Assembly: GCF_014645835.1 (NCBI RefSeq)
Contig: NZ_BMMM01000019.1
Location: 1-64,000 of the forward strand
Source of the DNA: Streptomyces albiflavescens
GTDB taxonomy: Bacteria > Actinomycetota > Actinomycetes > Streptomycetales > Streptomycetaceae
DNA: 64,000 nt
Reading direction: 5' to 3'
The position numbers were made by a program, and so were the translations under genes. Below are positions 18,260-27,112 of the stretch, one piece after another. Each line of letters begins with the position of its first letter. Position 1 is the stretch's first letter. A model generated the notes under the pieces. The model saw only the letters and a list, made by a program, of their open reading frames with translations, had not been told where the DNA came from and made no database searches.

Positions 18260-19273
18260 GTGAGAATTGCAGTCCTCGGAGCCGGTGCGATCGGCGCCTA
18301 TGTCGGAGCGGCACTGCATCGTGGTGGCGCTGACGTCCACCTCATCGCCCGAGGTGAGCACCTGCGGGCGATCCGTGCTCATGGGGTCCGGGTGAACAGC
18401 CCGCGCGGTGACTTCGTGGCGCGGCCCCACGCCACGGACGACCCGGCCGAGGTCGGGGCCGTGGACTACGTGTTCCTGGGGCTCAAGGCACACGCCTACC
18501 CGTCCAGCGGTTCGCTGGTCGCCCCGCTGCTCGGCGACCGGACCGCGGTGGTGGCCGGGCAGAACGGAATCCCGTGGTGGTACTTCCACAAGCTGGCCGG
18601 TCCCTACGAGGGGCGCCGGATCGAAGCGGTCGACCCGGCCGGCGCCACCAGCAAGGTCCTGCCGCCGGAACGGGCGGTGGGCTGCGTGGTCTACCCCGCC
18701 ACGGTCATCGAGGCCCCCGGTGTCATCCGGCACCTGGAGGGCACCCGCTTCTCCATCGGCGAGCCCGCGGGCGGGGTTTCCGACCGCTGTACGGCCTTGA
18801 GTGAGGCCATGGTCGCGGGCGGGCTGAAGTGCCCGGTGGAGCCGAACCTGCGCGACGACATCTGGATCAAGCTGATGGGCAACGTCGCGTTCAACCCGAT
18901 CAGCGCGCTGACCCGGGCGACGATGGTCGAGATCTGCCAACATCCGCCCACCCGGCGGCTGGTCACCCAGCTCATGGAGGAGACCCTCGACATCGCGGCC
19001 AGGGTCGGCAGCACTCCGGACATCTCGATCGAGAAGCGGCTGCGCGGTGCGGAGGGGGTCGGCCACCACAAGACGTCGATGCTCCAGGACCTCGAGGCGG
19101 GCAAGCAGTTGGAACTCGACGCCATCGTGACCGCGGTGGTGGAGATGGCCGACATCTCCGGCGCCGACGCACCCACCCTGCGTGCGGTGCACGCCGCCAC
19201 CGACCTGCTGTCGCGACGCAGTACGGCGGGTGCGGACAACGCCGGCACAACGCAGAAGCCAGTGCCTGCCTGA
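18260..19273 (+). CDS. PanE/ApbA-family reductase, candidate oxalyl-CoA reductase
   Basis: This 337-residue protein has the N-terminal NADP Rossmann motif VLGAGAIGAYVGAALHRGG, the family Lys in FLGLKAHAYP and the C-terminal helical domain (KLMGNVAFNPISALTRATM, KTSMLQDLEAGKQLELD). GTG 18260 follows GAGAGGAG. The family type is 2-dehydropantoate 2-reductase. It has no pantothenate neighbours, sits inside the oxalate island and has two island-type GntR boxes. A PanE-family protein (PanE2) is reported as the oxalyl-CoA reductase of Methylobacterium extorquens, so reduction of oxalyl-CoA to glyoxylate with NADPH is a reasoned candidate role, not shown by sequence alone. Confidence 0.85.
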   Translation: MRIAVLGAGAIGAYVGAALHRGGADVHLIARGEHLRAIRAHGVRVNSPRGDFVARPHATDDPAEVGAVDYVFLGLKAHAYPSSGSLVAPLLGDRTAVVAGQNGIPWWYFHKLAGPYEGRRIEAVDPAGATSKVLPPERAVGCVVYPATVIEAPGVIRHLEGTRFSIGEPAGGVSDRCTALSEAMVAGGLKCPVEPNLRDDIWIKLMGNVAFNPISALTRATMVEICQHPPTRRLVTQLMEETLDIAARVGSTPDISIEKRLRGAEGVGHHKTSMLQDLEAGKQLELDAIVTAVVEMADISGADAPTLRAVHAATDLLSRRSTAGADNAGTTQKPVPA

Positions 19274-19464
19274 CAGATGCCGGCGGTGCCCGGGCGGGAG
19301 CCCGGCGAGGACGGGGCGACCCCCGCGTGCTCGCCGCGGCTGCCGCACCGGCTACGGGGGCAGGTACGGAGGGCGCGGCATGCCACGCTCGGTAAGCTTG
19401 GCTGGTCACACGGCATCCAGCCGGCTCCAAGCGCTGGCGCGGCGCCAGGCAGAGAGGAGTCGTC

Positions 19465-20397
19465 ATGCTGTTCCGCCAGCTCGAGTACTTCGTGGCGGTG
19501 GCCAGGGAAAGGCACTTCGCCCGGGCGGCAGAAGCCTGCTATGTCTCGCAGCCCGCGCTCTCGGCGGCGATCGCCAAGCTGGAGCGGGAATTGAACGTCA
19601 CGCTGATCAACCGTGGCCACAACTACCAGGGCCTCACTCCGGAGGGCGAACGGCTCGTCGTGTGGGCCAAGCGCATCCTCGCCGAGCAGGACGCGTTCAA
19701 GGCCGAGGTGGCCGCCGTACAGTCCGGCATCACCGGGACGCTGCGGCTGGGCACGGAACCCACCGCGTCGACGACCCTGGCGCTGCCCGTCGCCGCGTTC
19801 TGCTCGGCGCACCCCCTGGCCAAGGTGCAGGTCCGCTCCCGGCTGTCGACGAAGGAGCTCCTGCGCCAGCTGCGCGAGTTCGAACTGGACGCCGCGATCG
19901 CCCACTTCGCGCCGGGCGACCGGGAGAACCTGCAGGTGATGCCGCTGTACGAGGAGCGGTACATGCTGCTGGTCTCGGGCGACCAGCTGATGACCCAGAC
20001 CAACACCATGACGTGGACGGAGGCGGCCCAACTGCCGCTCGCGCTGCTGACGCCCGACCACCGGATCCGCGAGCTCATCGACAGCGTGTTCGCGGACAAG
20101 GGCGTCGTGGTGACCCCGCAGGTGGAGACGGACTCGATCGCCTCCCTCTACGCGCATGTGGGCGGCGGCGAGTGGGCCAGCATCGTGCCGCACTCGTGGC
20201 TGCGAGCGATGCCGGTCATCGGCAGGACCAGAGCCGTGCGCCTGGTCGACCCGGACGCCAGGGCCCAGGTCTCGGTGGCGATCCACGCGGCAACTCCCGG
20301 TTCGATCGCCGCCCGGGCGTTCGTGAACGCGGCAACGGGCCTGTCGCTGGACGACTTCTTCGAAGAACCCCTGCCGACCGAGCACCGCGTGAGGTGA
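19465..20397 (+). CDS. LysR-family transcriptional regulator
   Basis: This 310-residue LysR-type regulator has an N-terminal winged helix (RQLEYFVAVARERHFARAAE, SQPALSAAIAKLERELN) and a periplasmic-binding-type effector domain. AGAGAGGAG precedes ATG 19465. It lies convergently to the acyl-CoA ligase gene. Three GATAG-N7-YTATC boxes with LysR spacing (two in the ligase/oxc divergent promoter, one before the YdeP-like gene) make it the probable activator of oxc, ligase and the YdeP-like oxidoreductase. Oxalate or oxalyl-CoA is a plausible effector. Confidence 0.93.
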   Translation: MLFRQLEYFVAVARERHFARAAEACYVSQPALSAAIAKLERELNVTLINRGHNYQGLTPEGERLVVWAKRILAEQDAFKAEVAAVQSGITGTLRLGTEPTASTTLALPVAAFCSAHPLAKVQVRSRLSTKELLRQLREFELDAAIAHFAPGDRENLQVMPLYEERYMLLVSGDQLMTQTNTMTWTEAAQLPLALLTPDHRIRELIDSVFADKGVVVTPQVETDSIASLYAHVGGGEWASIVPHSWLRAMPVIGRTRAVRLVDPDARAQVSVAIHAATPGSIAARAFVNAATGLSLDDFFEEPLPTEHRVR

Positions 20398-20412
20398 GCA
20401 GGACCCTCCGGG

Positions 20413-22005
20413 TCACTGGGCGTACCGGGCCTCCACCGCCCGCCGGTCGAGCGCTCCCTTGGCGGTGTGCGGCAGCGCGGCGACGACCTCCAGCCGGTCG
20501 GGCACCTCGTACGCGGCCAGCCGGTCACGGCAGTACTGGAGGATCTGCTCGGACCCGAGCCCCTCGCCCTCGCGTACGACGACGGCGGCGCCGACCCGTT
20601 GCCCGTACGTCGCGTCGGGCACGGCGAACACGGCCGCCTCGGCGACTCCGGGACAGCCGGCGAGGATGTCCTCGACGTGCTCGGGCGAGATCTTCTCGCC
20701 GCCCCGGTTGATCAGGTTCTTGATGCGCCCGGTCAGGGAAAGGTAGCCGTCCTTGTCCAGTGAGCCCAGGTCACCGGTGCGGAACCAGCGGTCGGCGAAA
20801 CTGCGCGCCGTCTCTGCCGGGTTGCCGAGGTAGCCGCGGGCCACGGTGGGACCGTGCACCCACACCTCGCCCTCCGTGCCGACCGGACAAGTAGACCCGT
20901 CCTGGTCGACGACGCGGAGGTCCACCCCGGTCGGCCGGCCGACCGAACCGTGCTTCAGCGGACCCCGCTGCGACAGCGGCTCGCTGGTCGCCTGGTGCGT
21001 GGACTCCGTCATCCCGTACGCGGACAGCAGCGGTGCGCCGAGCGTGCGCTCAAGAGCCCGCTGCGTGGCCGTGTTGAGGGGTGCACTGCAGCTGCGTACG
21101 AACTTCAGGGGCGGGACCTGCGGACCCGGGTACTCGATCTCCGAGCGGTCCAGCAGGATCTCGTAGATGGTCGGGACCGCGGTGAACCACGTCGCGGACG
21201 CGGCCCGCACGTCGTTCCAGAACGTGCGCGCCGAGAACCGGCCCCGCTCGGGCAGCAGGACGCACCCGCCGCTCGCCAGCGACGCCAGAAGCGCCGCGAA
21301 CAGCCCGTGGCCGTGGAAGAACGGCATCACCGCGACCGTCGCGTCATCGGGCCCCAACTCATAGGTGGCGCAGATGTTCCGCACCGAGGCGGCCACGTTG
21401 GCGTGCGTCAGCGGGACCATCTTGGCCCGGTCGGTGGTTCCCGCGGTGAACAGGACGAGGGCGTCGTGGCTGGACAACTCGGCTGCCGCGCCCCGAACCT
21501 GGCGCACCACAGCCGCGCCGGTGTCGAGCACCGCTGCCGCCGTTCCCGCCCGGGAGGCGTCAACGCGCAGCGGCCAGGTCGGGACGGGGAGCCGTGCGAC
21601 CGGCGGGGCGCCGGCCGCGGAGGGACCGAGGAGCACCGCCTGCGCACCCAGCGCCTCGAGCCGCGCGGACAGCTGCGACTCGGGCAGCGCCGGGTCGATC
21701 GGAGCGACCACCAGACCGGCCCGTGCCGCACCCAGCAGCGCGACCACGAACTCGGCGTTGTTGGCGCAGACGAGACCCACCGCGTCCCCGCGGTGCAGCC
21801 CCGTGCCGCCGAGCCGGGCGGCCACGTCGTCGGCCAGCGCGGCGAGGGCGCGGTACGACAGGTGCACCCGGTCGCCGGTGACGACAAGCGCCCTGGCATG
21901 CGGGCGCTCGCGAACGTGCCGATCGAGGAGATCGACGAGACCCGTGACCGCCGGGGGCCGGTACCGGTCCGCGTCGTGCACGGATGCCGCCGCCGGAACG
22001 GCCAT
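20413..22005 (-). CDS. AMP-forming acyl-CoA ligase, candidate oxalate-CoA ligase
   Basis: This 530-residue adenylate-forming ligase has the P-loop variant FTAGTTDRAKMVPLTHAN, the A5 motif YGMTESTHQ, the hinge FRTGDLGSLDKDGYLSLTGR, and the C-terminal catalytic Lys in HTAKGALDRR. ATG 22005 is chosen because AGGAGGTGGAGTC precedes it. It is divergent from oxc across a promoter with two LysR-type boxes. Its size and position resemble oxalyl-CoA synthetases of the AAE3/Pcs60 group. Making oxalyl-CoA from oxalate, CoA and ATP would prime the Frc/Oxc cycle. Substrate is inferred from context. Confidence 0.88.
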   Translation of the reverse strand: MAVPAAASVHDADRYRPPAVTGLVDLLDRHVRERPHARALVVTGDRVHLSYRALAALADDVAARLGGTGLHRGDAVGLVCANNAEFVVALLGAARAGLVVAPIDPALPESQLSARLEALGAQAVLLGPSAAGAPPVARLPVPTWPLRVDASRAGTAAAVLDTGAAVVRQVRGAAAELSSHDALVLFTAGTTDRAKMVPLTHANVAASVRNICATYELGPDDATVAVMPFFHGHGLFAALLASLASGGCVLLPERGRFSARTFWNDVRAASATWFTAVPTIYEILLDRSEIEYPGPQVPPLKFVRSCSAPLNTATQRALERTLGAPLLSAYGMTESTHQATSEPLSQRGPLKHGSVGRPTGVDLRVVDQDGSTCPVGTEGEVWVHGPTVARGYLGNPAETARSFADRWFRTGDLGSLDKDGYLSLTGRIKNLINRGGEKISPEHVEDILAGCPGVAEAAVFAVPDATYGQRVGAAVVVREGEGLGSEQILQYCRDRLAAYEVPDRLEVVAALPHTAKGALDRRAVEARYAQ

Positions 22006-22099
22006 GACTCCACCTCCTCGCGCCCAGCCTGATGAAAGCAGTCCTCTGCGAGCCTGCGGCGGCGTGCGGAGCGCGTCCAATACCCACTGGTGAACGGCC

Positions 22100-22175
22100 G
22101 ATAGCAGGCGTCTATCAAGGGAGCTGCGAGGCGACGTCGCACCCCTCCACCAGCCATCGATAGATGCTGTTTATC
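22100..22175. promoter_or_regulatory. Twin LysR-type operators in the ligase/oxc divergent promoter
   Basis: GATAG-N7-CTATC (22100-22116) and GATAG-N7-TTATC (22159-22175) both have T-N11-A spacing (T22102/A22114; T22161/A22173). They start 59 bases apart, close to six helical turns, which suits a LysR tetramer. Confidence 0.75.
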
Positions 22176-22273
22176 AGTTGGTCGTCGATGGGTCTTGGAC
22201 GCGGGCAGGCGCGCTTACGAAGGTGAGAGCAGTAGCCGCACAGGCAGGACCTGCCCAAGGAGGACCTCGGACC

Positions 22274-24025
22274 ATGACCGCCCCCTCGACAATGGAGACC
22301 GCGGCAGCAGCCGACGTTCCGACCGAGCTCACCGACGGGTACCACCTGGTCGTCGACGCGCTCAAGATGAACGACGTCGACACCATCTACGGGGTGGTCG
22401 GCATCCCGATCACCGACCTGGCCCGCCTCGCGCAGGCGCAGGGCATCCGCTACATCGGCTTCCGTCATGAGAGCAACGCCGGACACGCGGCCGCGGCCGC
22501 CGGCTACCTCACGAAGAAGCCGGGCGTGGCGCTGACGGTGTCGGCACCGGGCTTCCTCAACGGGCTTGTCGCGCTGGCGAACGCGACCACCAACTGCTTC
22601 CCGATGGTCCAGATCTCCGGCTCCAGCGAGCGCCACCTCGTCGACCTCAAACAGGGCGACTACGAGGAGATGGACCAGCTCGCCGCCGCCCAGCCGTTCG
22701 TCAAGGCCGCGTACCGGGTGAGCCGGGTCGAGGACATCGGCCGGGGCATCGCCCGCGCACTGCGCACCGCGATCTCCGGGCGCCCCGGCGGGGTCTACCT
22801 CGACATCCCCGCCGCGGTGCTCGGCTCCATCATGGACAAGGAGGCGGGCGCCAAGACGCTCAGCCGTCTCGTCGACCCCTCGCCCCGCCAACTGCCCGCA
22901 CCCGAGGCCGTGGACCGCGCGATCGAGCTCCTGGCAGGCGCCGAGCGGCCGTTGGTGGTGCTCGGCAAGGGCGCCGCGTACGCGCAGGCCGACGCCAAGA
23001 TCCGTGAGTTCATCGAGTCCACCGGCATCCCGTACGTACCGATGTCGATGGCGAAGGGCCTGCTGCCCGACGACCACCCGCAGTCGGCGGCCACCGCCCG
23101 TTCGCTGGCGCTGAAGAAGGCCGACGTCGTCATGCTCGTCGGCGCCCGCCTCAACTGGCTGCTGAACCACGGCGAGGCACCCCAGTGGAACCCCGACGCC
23201 AAGTTCATCCAGGTGGACATCGAGCCCAAGGAGATGGACAGCAACCAGCCCATCGCCGCCCCGCTCGTCGGTGACATCGAGTCGGTGCTCGACACGCTCG
23301 CCGAGCGGACCAAGCCGGGCCAGATCGCGGCTCCCGCCGCCTGGCGGGAGGAGCTGGGGGCACGCTCGGCGCAGAACGTCGCCAAGATGGCGGAGCGCCT
23401 CAAGGCCGACCCGCACCCCATGCAGTTCATGGGCGCCCTGAAGGCCGTACGCGATGTCATCCACGCACGCCCCGAGACATACCTCGTCAACGAGGGCGCC
23501 AACGCCCTGGACATCGCGCGCAACGTCATCGACATGCACGTACCGCGCCACCGCCTCGACAGCGGCACCTGGGGTGTCATGGGCATCGGCATGGGCTACG
23601 CGATCGCCGCCGCCGTCGAGAGCGGCGCACCGGTCGTGGCCGTGGAGGGCGACAGCGCCTTCGGGTTCAGCGGCATGGAGCTGGAGACGATCTGCCGCTA
23701 CAAGTTGCCCGTCGTCACGATCATCATGAACAACGGCGGTGTCTACCGCGGCGACGACGTCAACCCGCTCGACGACGCCCCGTCGCCGACGACCCTCATG
23801 CTCGCGGCCCGCCACGACCTGATGATCGAGGCGTTCGGCGGCAAGGGTTACCGCGCGACCACGCCCGCCGAGGTCACCGCCGCCCTCACCGAGGCACTGG
23901 CCTCGGGCGGCCCGGCGCTCATCGACTGCGTGATCGACCCCTCGGCCGGCACCGAGAGCGGCCACATCTCGCACCTCAATCCGAAGGGCATCACGGTCGG
24001 CAACATCACGCCGGCCAAGAAGTGA
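22274..24025 (+). CDS. oxc: Oxalyl-CoA decarboxylase
   Basis: This 583-residue thiamine-diphosphate enzyme converts oxalyl-CoA to formyl-CoA and CO2. It shows the three-domain ThDP layout: a PYR domain with the conserved Glu in FRHESNAGHAAAAAGYL, a central domain, and a PP domain with GDSAFGFSGMELETICRY...NN as the ThDP motif. The decarboxylase blocks YGVVGIPITDLARLAQ and NNGGVYRGDD near the C terminus fit Oxc rather than acetolactate synthase. ATG 22274 is used; the frame is open further upstream without coding signal. frc follows 89 bases downstream, so they probably form one transcript. Confidence 0.96.
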   Translation: MTAPSTMETAAAADVPTELTDGYHLVVDALKMNDVDTIYGVVGIPITDLARLAQAQGIRYIGFRHESNAGHAAAAAGYLTKKPGVALTVSAPGFLNGLVALANATTNCFPMVQISGSSERHLVDLKQGDYEEMDQLAAAQPFVKAAYRVSRVEDIGRGIARALRTAISGRPGGVYLDIPAAVLGSIMDKEAGAKTLSRLVDPSPRQLPAPEAVDRAIELLAGAERPLVVLGKGAAYAQADAKIREFIESTGIPYVPMSMAKGLLPDDHPQSAATARSLALKKADVVMLVGARLNWLLNHGEAPQWNPDAKFIQVDIEPKEMDSNQPIAAPLVGDIESVLDTLAERTKPGQIAAPAAWREELGARSAQNVAKMAERLKADPHPMQFMGALKAVRDVIHARPETYLVNEGANALDIARNVIDMHVPRHRLDSGTWGVMGIGMGYAIAAAVESGAPVVAVEGDSAFGFSGMELETICRYKLPVVTIIMNNGGVYRGDDVNPLDDAPSPTTLMLAARHDLMIEAFGGKGYRATTPAEVTAALTEALASGGPALIDCVIDPSAGTESGHISHLNPKGITVGNITPAKK

Positions 24026-24114
24026 CCTCCTCGGAAGTGACTGTCTCCACCCCGAACTCCAGCTCCCGCACAGCCCACCCTCGCACCGAGATCATTCACG
24101 AGAAGGAAGCCACC

Positions 24115-25371
24115 ATGAGTGAAAAGCCGCTCGCCGGAATCAAGGTGATCGACTTCACCGGGGTCCAGGCCGGTCCCGCCTGTACCCAGATGCTCGCCTG
24201 GTTCGGAGCCGACGTCATCAAGGTCGAGCGCCCCCAGGGCGGCGACGTGACCCGCAATCAGCTGCGGGACATCCCCGACCTCGATGCCCTGTACTTCACC
24301 ATGCTGAACAGCAACAAGCGTTCATTGGCCATCAACACCAAGACCCCCGAGGGCAAGGAGGTCATGGAGAAGCTGATCCGCGAGGCGGACATCCTGGTCG
24401 AGAACTTCGCGCCGGGCGCCATGGACCGGATGGGCCTCGGGTGGGACCACATCCACGAGCTGAACCCGCGGCTGATCTTCGGTTCGGTCAAGGGCTTCAA
24501 CGACGCCTCGTCGTGGTCGGACCTCAAGGTGTACGAGAACGTGGCGCAGGCAGCCGGCGGCGCCGCGTCGACCACCGGGTTCTGGGACGGGCCGCCGACC
24601 ATCAGCGGTTCGGCCCTGGGTGACAGCAACACCGGTATGCACCTGCTGATCGGTCTGCTGACCGCGATCATCCAGCGCAACGCGACGGGCCTCGGCCAGA
24701 AGGTGTCGGTGTCCATGCAGGACGCCGTGCTCAACCTGACCCGGGTCAAGCTCCGTGACCAGCAGCGCCTGGAGAAGGTCGGCTACCTGGAGGAGTACCC
24801 GCAGTACCCGCACGGCGAGTTCGGCGACGCGGTGCCGCGCGGCGGCAACGCGGGCGGCGGCGGTCAGCCGGGCTGGATCCTGAAGTGCAAGGGCTGGGAG
24901 ACCGACCCCAACGCCTACATCTACTTCACGGTCCAGGAACAGAACTGGAAGCGCACCGCCGAAGCCATCGGCCACCCCGAGTGGGTCGACGACCCGGACT
25001 ACACCACTGCCCGGGCCCGGCAGCCGCGCATCATGGAGATCTTCGGCGAGATCGAGAAGTGGCTCGCCGACAAGACCAAGTACGAGGCGGTCGACATCCT
25101 GCGCAAGTGGGAGGTGCCCTGTGCGCCGGTGCTCAGCATGAAGGAGCTCGCCGAGGACCCCGACATGCGCAAGAGCGGCACGATCGTCGAGGTCGAGCAG
25201 AAGGAGCGCGGCACCTACCTGACGGTGGGCAGCCCGATCAAGTTCTCCGGCTTCAAGCCCGACATCCAGGGTGCGCCGCTGCTCGGCGAGCACACCGACG
25301 AGGTGCTCGCGGACCTCGGCTACGACGCGGACGACATCCGCAAGCTGCACGAGGGCCAGGTCGTCGCCTGA
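24115..25371 (+). CDS. frc: Formyl-CoA:oxalate CoA-transferase
   Basis: This 418-residue class III CoA-transferase transfers CoA from formyl-CoA to oxalate, regenerating oxalyl-CoA for Oxc. It begins KPLAGIKVIDFTGVQAGPACTQMLAWFGADVIKVE, the family N terminus with the catalytic Asp expected further on, and contains ENFAPGAMDRMGLGW and the Gly-rich loop GGNAGGGGQPGW typical of Frc. AGAAGGAAG lies before ATG 24115. A strong terminator follows at 25384-25420. A second, partial copy is at the left window edge. Confidence 0.96.
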   Translation: MSEKPLAGIKVIDFTGVQAGPACTQMLAWFGADVIKVERPQGGDVTRNQLRDIPDLDALYFTMLNSNKRSLAINTKTPEGKEVMEKLIREADILVENFAPGAMDRMGLGWDHIHELNPRLIFGSVKGFNDASSWSDLKVYENVAQAAGGAASTTGFWDGPPTISGSALGDSNTGMHLLIGLLTAIIQRNATGLGQKVSVSMQDAVLNLTRVKLRDQQRLEKVGYLEEYPQYPHGEFGDAVPRGGNAGGGGQPGWILKCKGWETDPNAYIYFTVQEQNWKRTAEAIGHPEWVDDPDYTTARARQPRIMEIFGEIEKWLADKTKYEAVDILRKWEVPCAPVLSMKELAEDPDMRKSGTIVEVEQKERGTYLTVGSPIKFSGFKPDIQGAPLLGEHTDEVLADLGYDADDIRKLHEGQVVA

Positions 25372-25383
25372 CCCGGAACACCA

Positions 25384-25420
25384 CGGTGCCCCGCGTACGG
25401 ACCTCGTACGCGGGGCACCG
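25384..25420 (+). terminator. Terminator of the oxc-frc operon
   Basis: A perfect 16-base stem (25384-25399 with 25405-25420) encloses a 5-base loop, 12 bases after the frc stop. Confidence 0.85.
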
Positions 25421-25900
25421 GCAGGTGAGGGCGCGTCGGCATCTGAGGGGTGCCGAGCACTTTCCGGGGTGCCCGGAGCGCCCCGAAGCGGACGGAATTT
25501 TACGGTTCCACCCAGCGACGGCAGAGTGGGGAGGCCATCGGCTGAGGTCATCGCCACCTGGGTTTCCTTGCCGCTGGTTCGATCGGATCAGCGTGCACTG
25601 TGACCCGGAGGTCGGTGGGGTGTTTTAGCCGTGCCCCTCACGCCGAATGCCGGCCGATGGCCAAGGGCAAACGGCGAGCTCGAACACCCGGAGACAGTGA
25701 TCGGCGTGCCGGTACGGGATACGCCTCGCGTGCGTGGACGGGGCCTACACGGCTGCGGGGGAGGGTGGGTCTGACCGGCATCCAACAGCACCGAAGCGGA
25801 TACGGTCTAACGCGCTCGGTCATCGGCAGCGATGGTTTGCAGGCGGGCCCCGGATCCTCCGGGGTCTCCAAGCCGGCAAAACAGTAGGCAGAAGGTACTG
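25421..25900. other. Non-coding stretch at the edge of the oxalate island
   Basis: No supported gene, RNA or clear repeat is seen. Open frames here have the composition of antisense shadow. Base composition falls slightly from here on, consistent with the start of accessory DNA. Confidence 0.5.
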
Positions 25901-26152
25901 ATGGTTATCGCGCTCGTTCCCTGGCTACTGCTGCCCGTCGCCTGGGCCGCGCTGCCCTGGCTGCCTCCGAACCGGACGTTCGGCTGCTTCGTGGCAGCGG
26001 TGCAGCTGATGCTGTCCGTAGCGGCCCTCTCCGTCGGAATGCCGGCGGAGAATCTGCCGGCATGGTTCCTCATTCCGGGGCTGGTCTCCTCTGTGGCGCG
26101 ACTGGCGTCTGTGTCCTCGCTGCGCGCGAGGACAAGACGGGGCCAAGCGTGA
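25901..26152 (+). CDS. Small hydrophobic membrane protein, function unknown
   Basis: This 83-residue protein has about two to three hydrophobic segments (LVPWLLLPVAWAALPWL, FVAAVQLMLSVAALSV, FLIPGLVSSVARL) and a basic tail (RARTRRGQ). GAAGG lies five bases before ATG 25901. It is ~630 bases upstream of, and on the same strand as, the double-glycine-leader peptide at 26782. A helper role such as immunity or export is possible but unsupported. Confidence 0.5.
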   Translation: MVIALVPWLLLPVAWAALPWLPPNRTFGCFVAAVQLMLSVAALSVGMPAENLPAWFLIPGLVSSVARLASVSSLRARTRRGQA

Positions 26153-26781
26153 GAGCCCTTGTGCATCTCACAGCCGGTCAGCTGCTGTCGGGATAGCTGC
26201 GGGGGCTTCTCCTGTTCCGCGTGGTTGCTGACCACCGCGTCAGGAGTTCGATCCGAGCGCGGTCCGGCGACGCCACCCCACGATCGGATCGACCGCGCCG
26301 CCGTCCAGGCCGTGCCGACGGAGGAGCTGGACCTGATGGGGCTGGCCGTGTGCAGGCCGCGGAACGCGGTGGACAAGGTGCTGAAGGGCGCGCGGATGCA
26401 TATGTGACTGAGTCTGCAACTGAATCTGCACAGCGAGGGCGCAACTGCGACACGGGTGCGTTCTGTTGGTGCGGAGTTGTCCTGGTCGGAGCTGCCGTGG
26501 CAATAGCTGTCGATTTCCTGTGCGGCGCTACATGTAGAGAAGCTGCCCTCAATTCGTGTGCATGCACGCACGGATGAGTAGCCGAGTGTTTCAACTGCCC
26601 TGCTGGGAGCGGCGACTGACTGGATGCTGCGGCACGCTCCGTGATTTGATCCTTTGCGCCGCCGGGATCGCGCCAAGGTGTCCGGAAACGGATGGCGCGC
26701 GCCTGCGGTCGCGGCCCAGCGTCTGTCCCCGGCTTGGCCGCTCCCCCCTTGTGGAACATCCGTACGAAGGGCAGTTTCATC
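26153..26781. other. Intergenic stretch upstream of the leader peptide gene
   Basis: No confident gene is seen. The region is richer in A and T than the flanks around 26400-26600. A short frame ending near 26407 (AVDKVLKGARMHM) may be a decayed coding fragment. The last ~150 bases probably hold the peptide promoter. Confidence 0.4.
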
Positions 26782-26991
26782 ATGAACTCCGCTCCCCAGG
26801 TTCAGACCCTTGAAATCTCCGACGCCGAGCTCGACACCGTCTCCGGTGGCCTGAGCCCGCAGGTTGGCATCGCTGCTGGCCCCACGGCGATCAGCAGCTC
26901 GGACCTCGTGGCTCAGTTCGGCGCGGTCAAGGACGAGATCCAGGACACCGTCGGCCAGTACCACCAGGCCGGCGTCGCTGTCTCCTTCTGA
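26782..26991 (+). CDS. Double-glycine-leader precursor peptide, cysteine-free core
   Basis: This 69-residue peptide has a bacteriocin-type leader: acidic LEISDAELDTVSGG ending in Gly22-Gly23, the site used by peptidase-containing ABC exporters or LanT/LahT-like proteases. The predicted core is 46 residues, has no Cys, is rich in Ser, Gly, Ala and Val and ends in AGVAVSF. Lack of Cys rules out lanthionine rings. GAAGGGCAG precedes the ATG. A strong terminator follows at 27075-27112. No modification enzyme, protease or ABC exporter is encoded nearby, so it is an orphan precursor. It could be a signalling peptide, an unmodified bacteriocin or a RiPP matured in trans. Confidence 0.75.
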   Translation: MNSAPQVQTLEISDAELDTVSGGLSPQVGIAAGPTAISSSDLVAQFGAVKDEIQDTVGQYHQAGVAVSF

Positions 26992-27074
26992 TCGCCAGAT
27001 CGCGGGACTTTTTCAATCCGTGATCGCCGATGGACTGACCGGCAGCCTGGCCGCCGATCAGCGACGGTAGCAAC

Positions 27075-27112
27075 AAGCCCCCTACCCGAGATTCTCCGCT
27101 GGTAGGGGGCTT
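27075..27112 (+). terminator. Terminator of the leader peptide gene
   Basis: AAGCCCCCTACC (27075-27086) pairs exactly with GGTAGGGGGCTT (27101-27112) around a 14-base loop, 83 bases after the peptide stop. Confidence 0.85.

Noticed and set aside
26221..26577. 118-codon plus-strand open frame upstream of the leader peptide
   Set aside because: It has no ribosome-binding site and low-complexity Arg/Gly/Ala composition, with no recognisable domain.
26782..26991. Lanthipeptide precursor
   Set aside because: The core has no Cys and no LanM/LanB/LanC gene is nearby, so only the leader type is claimed.
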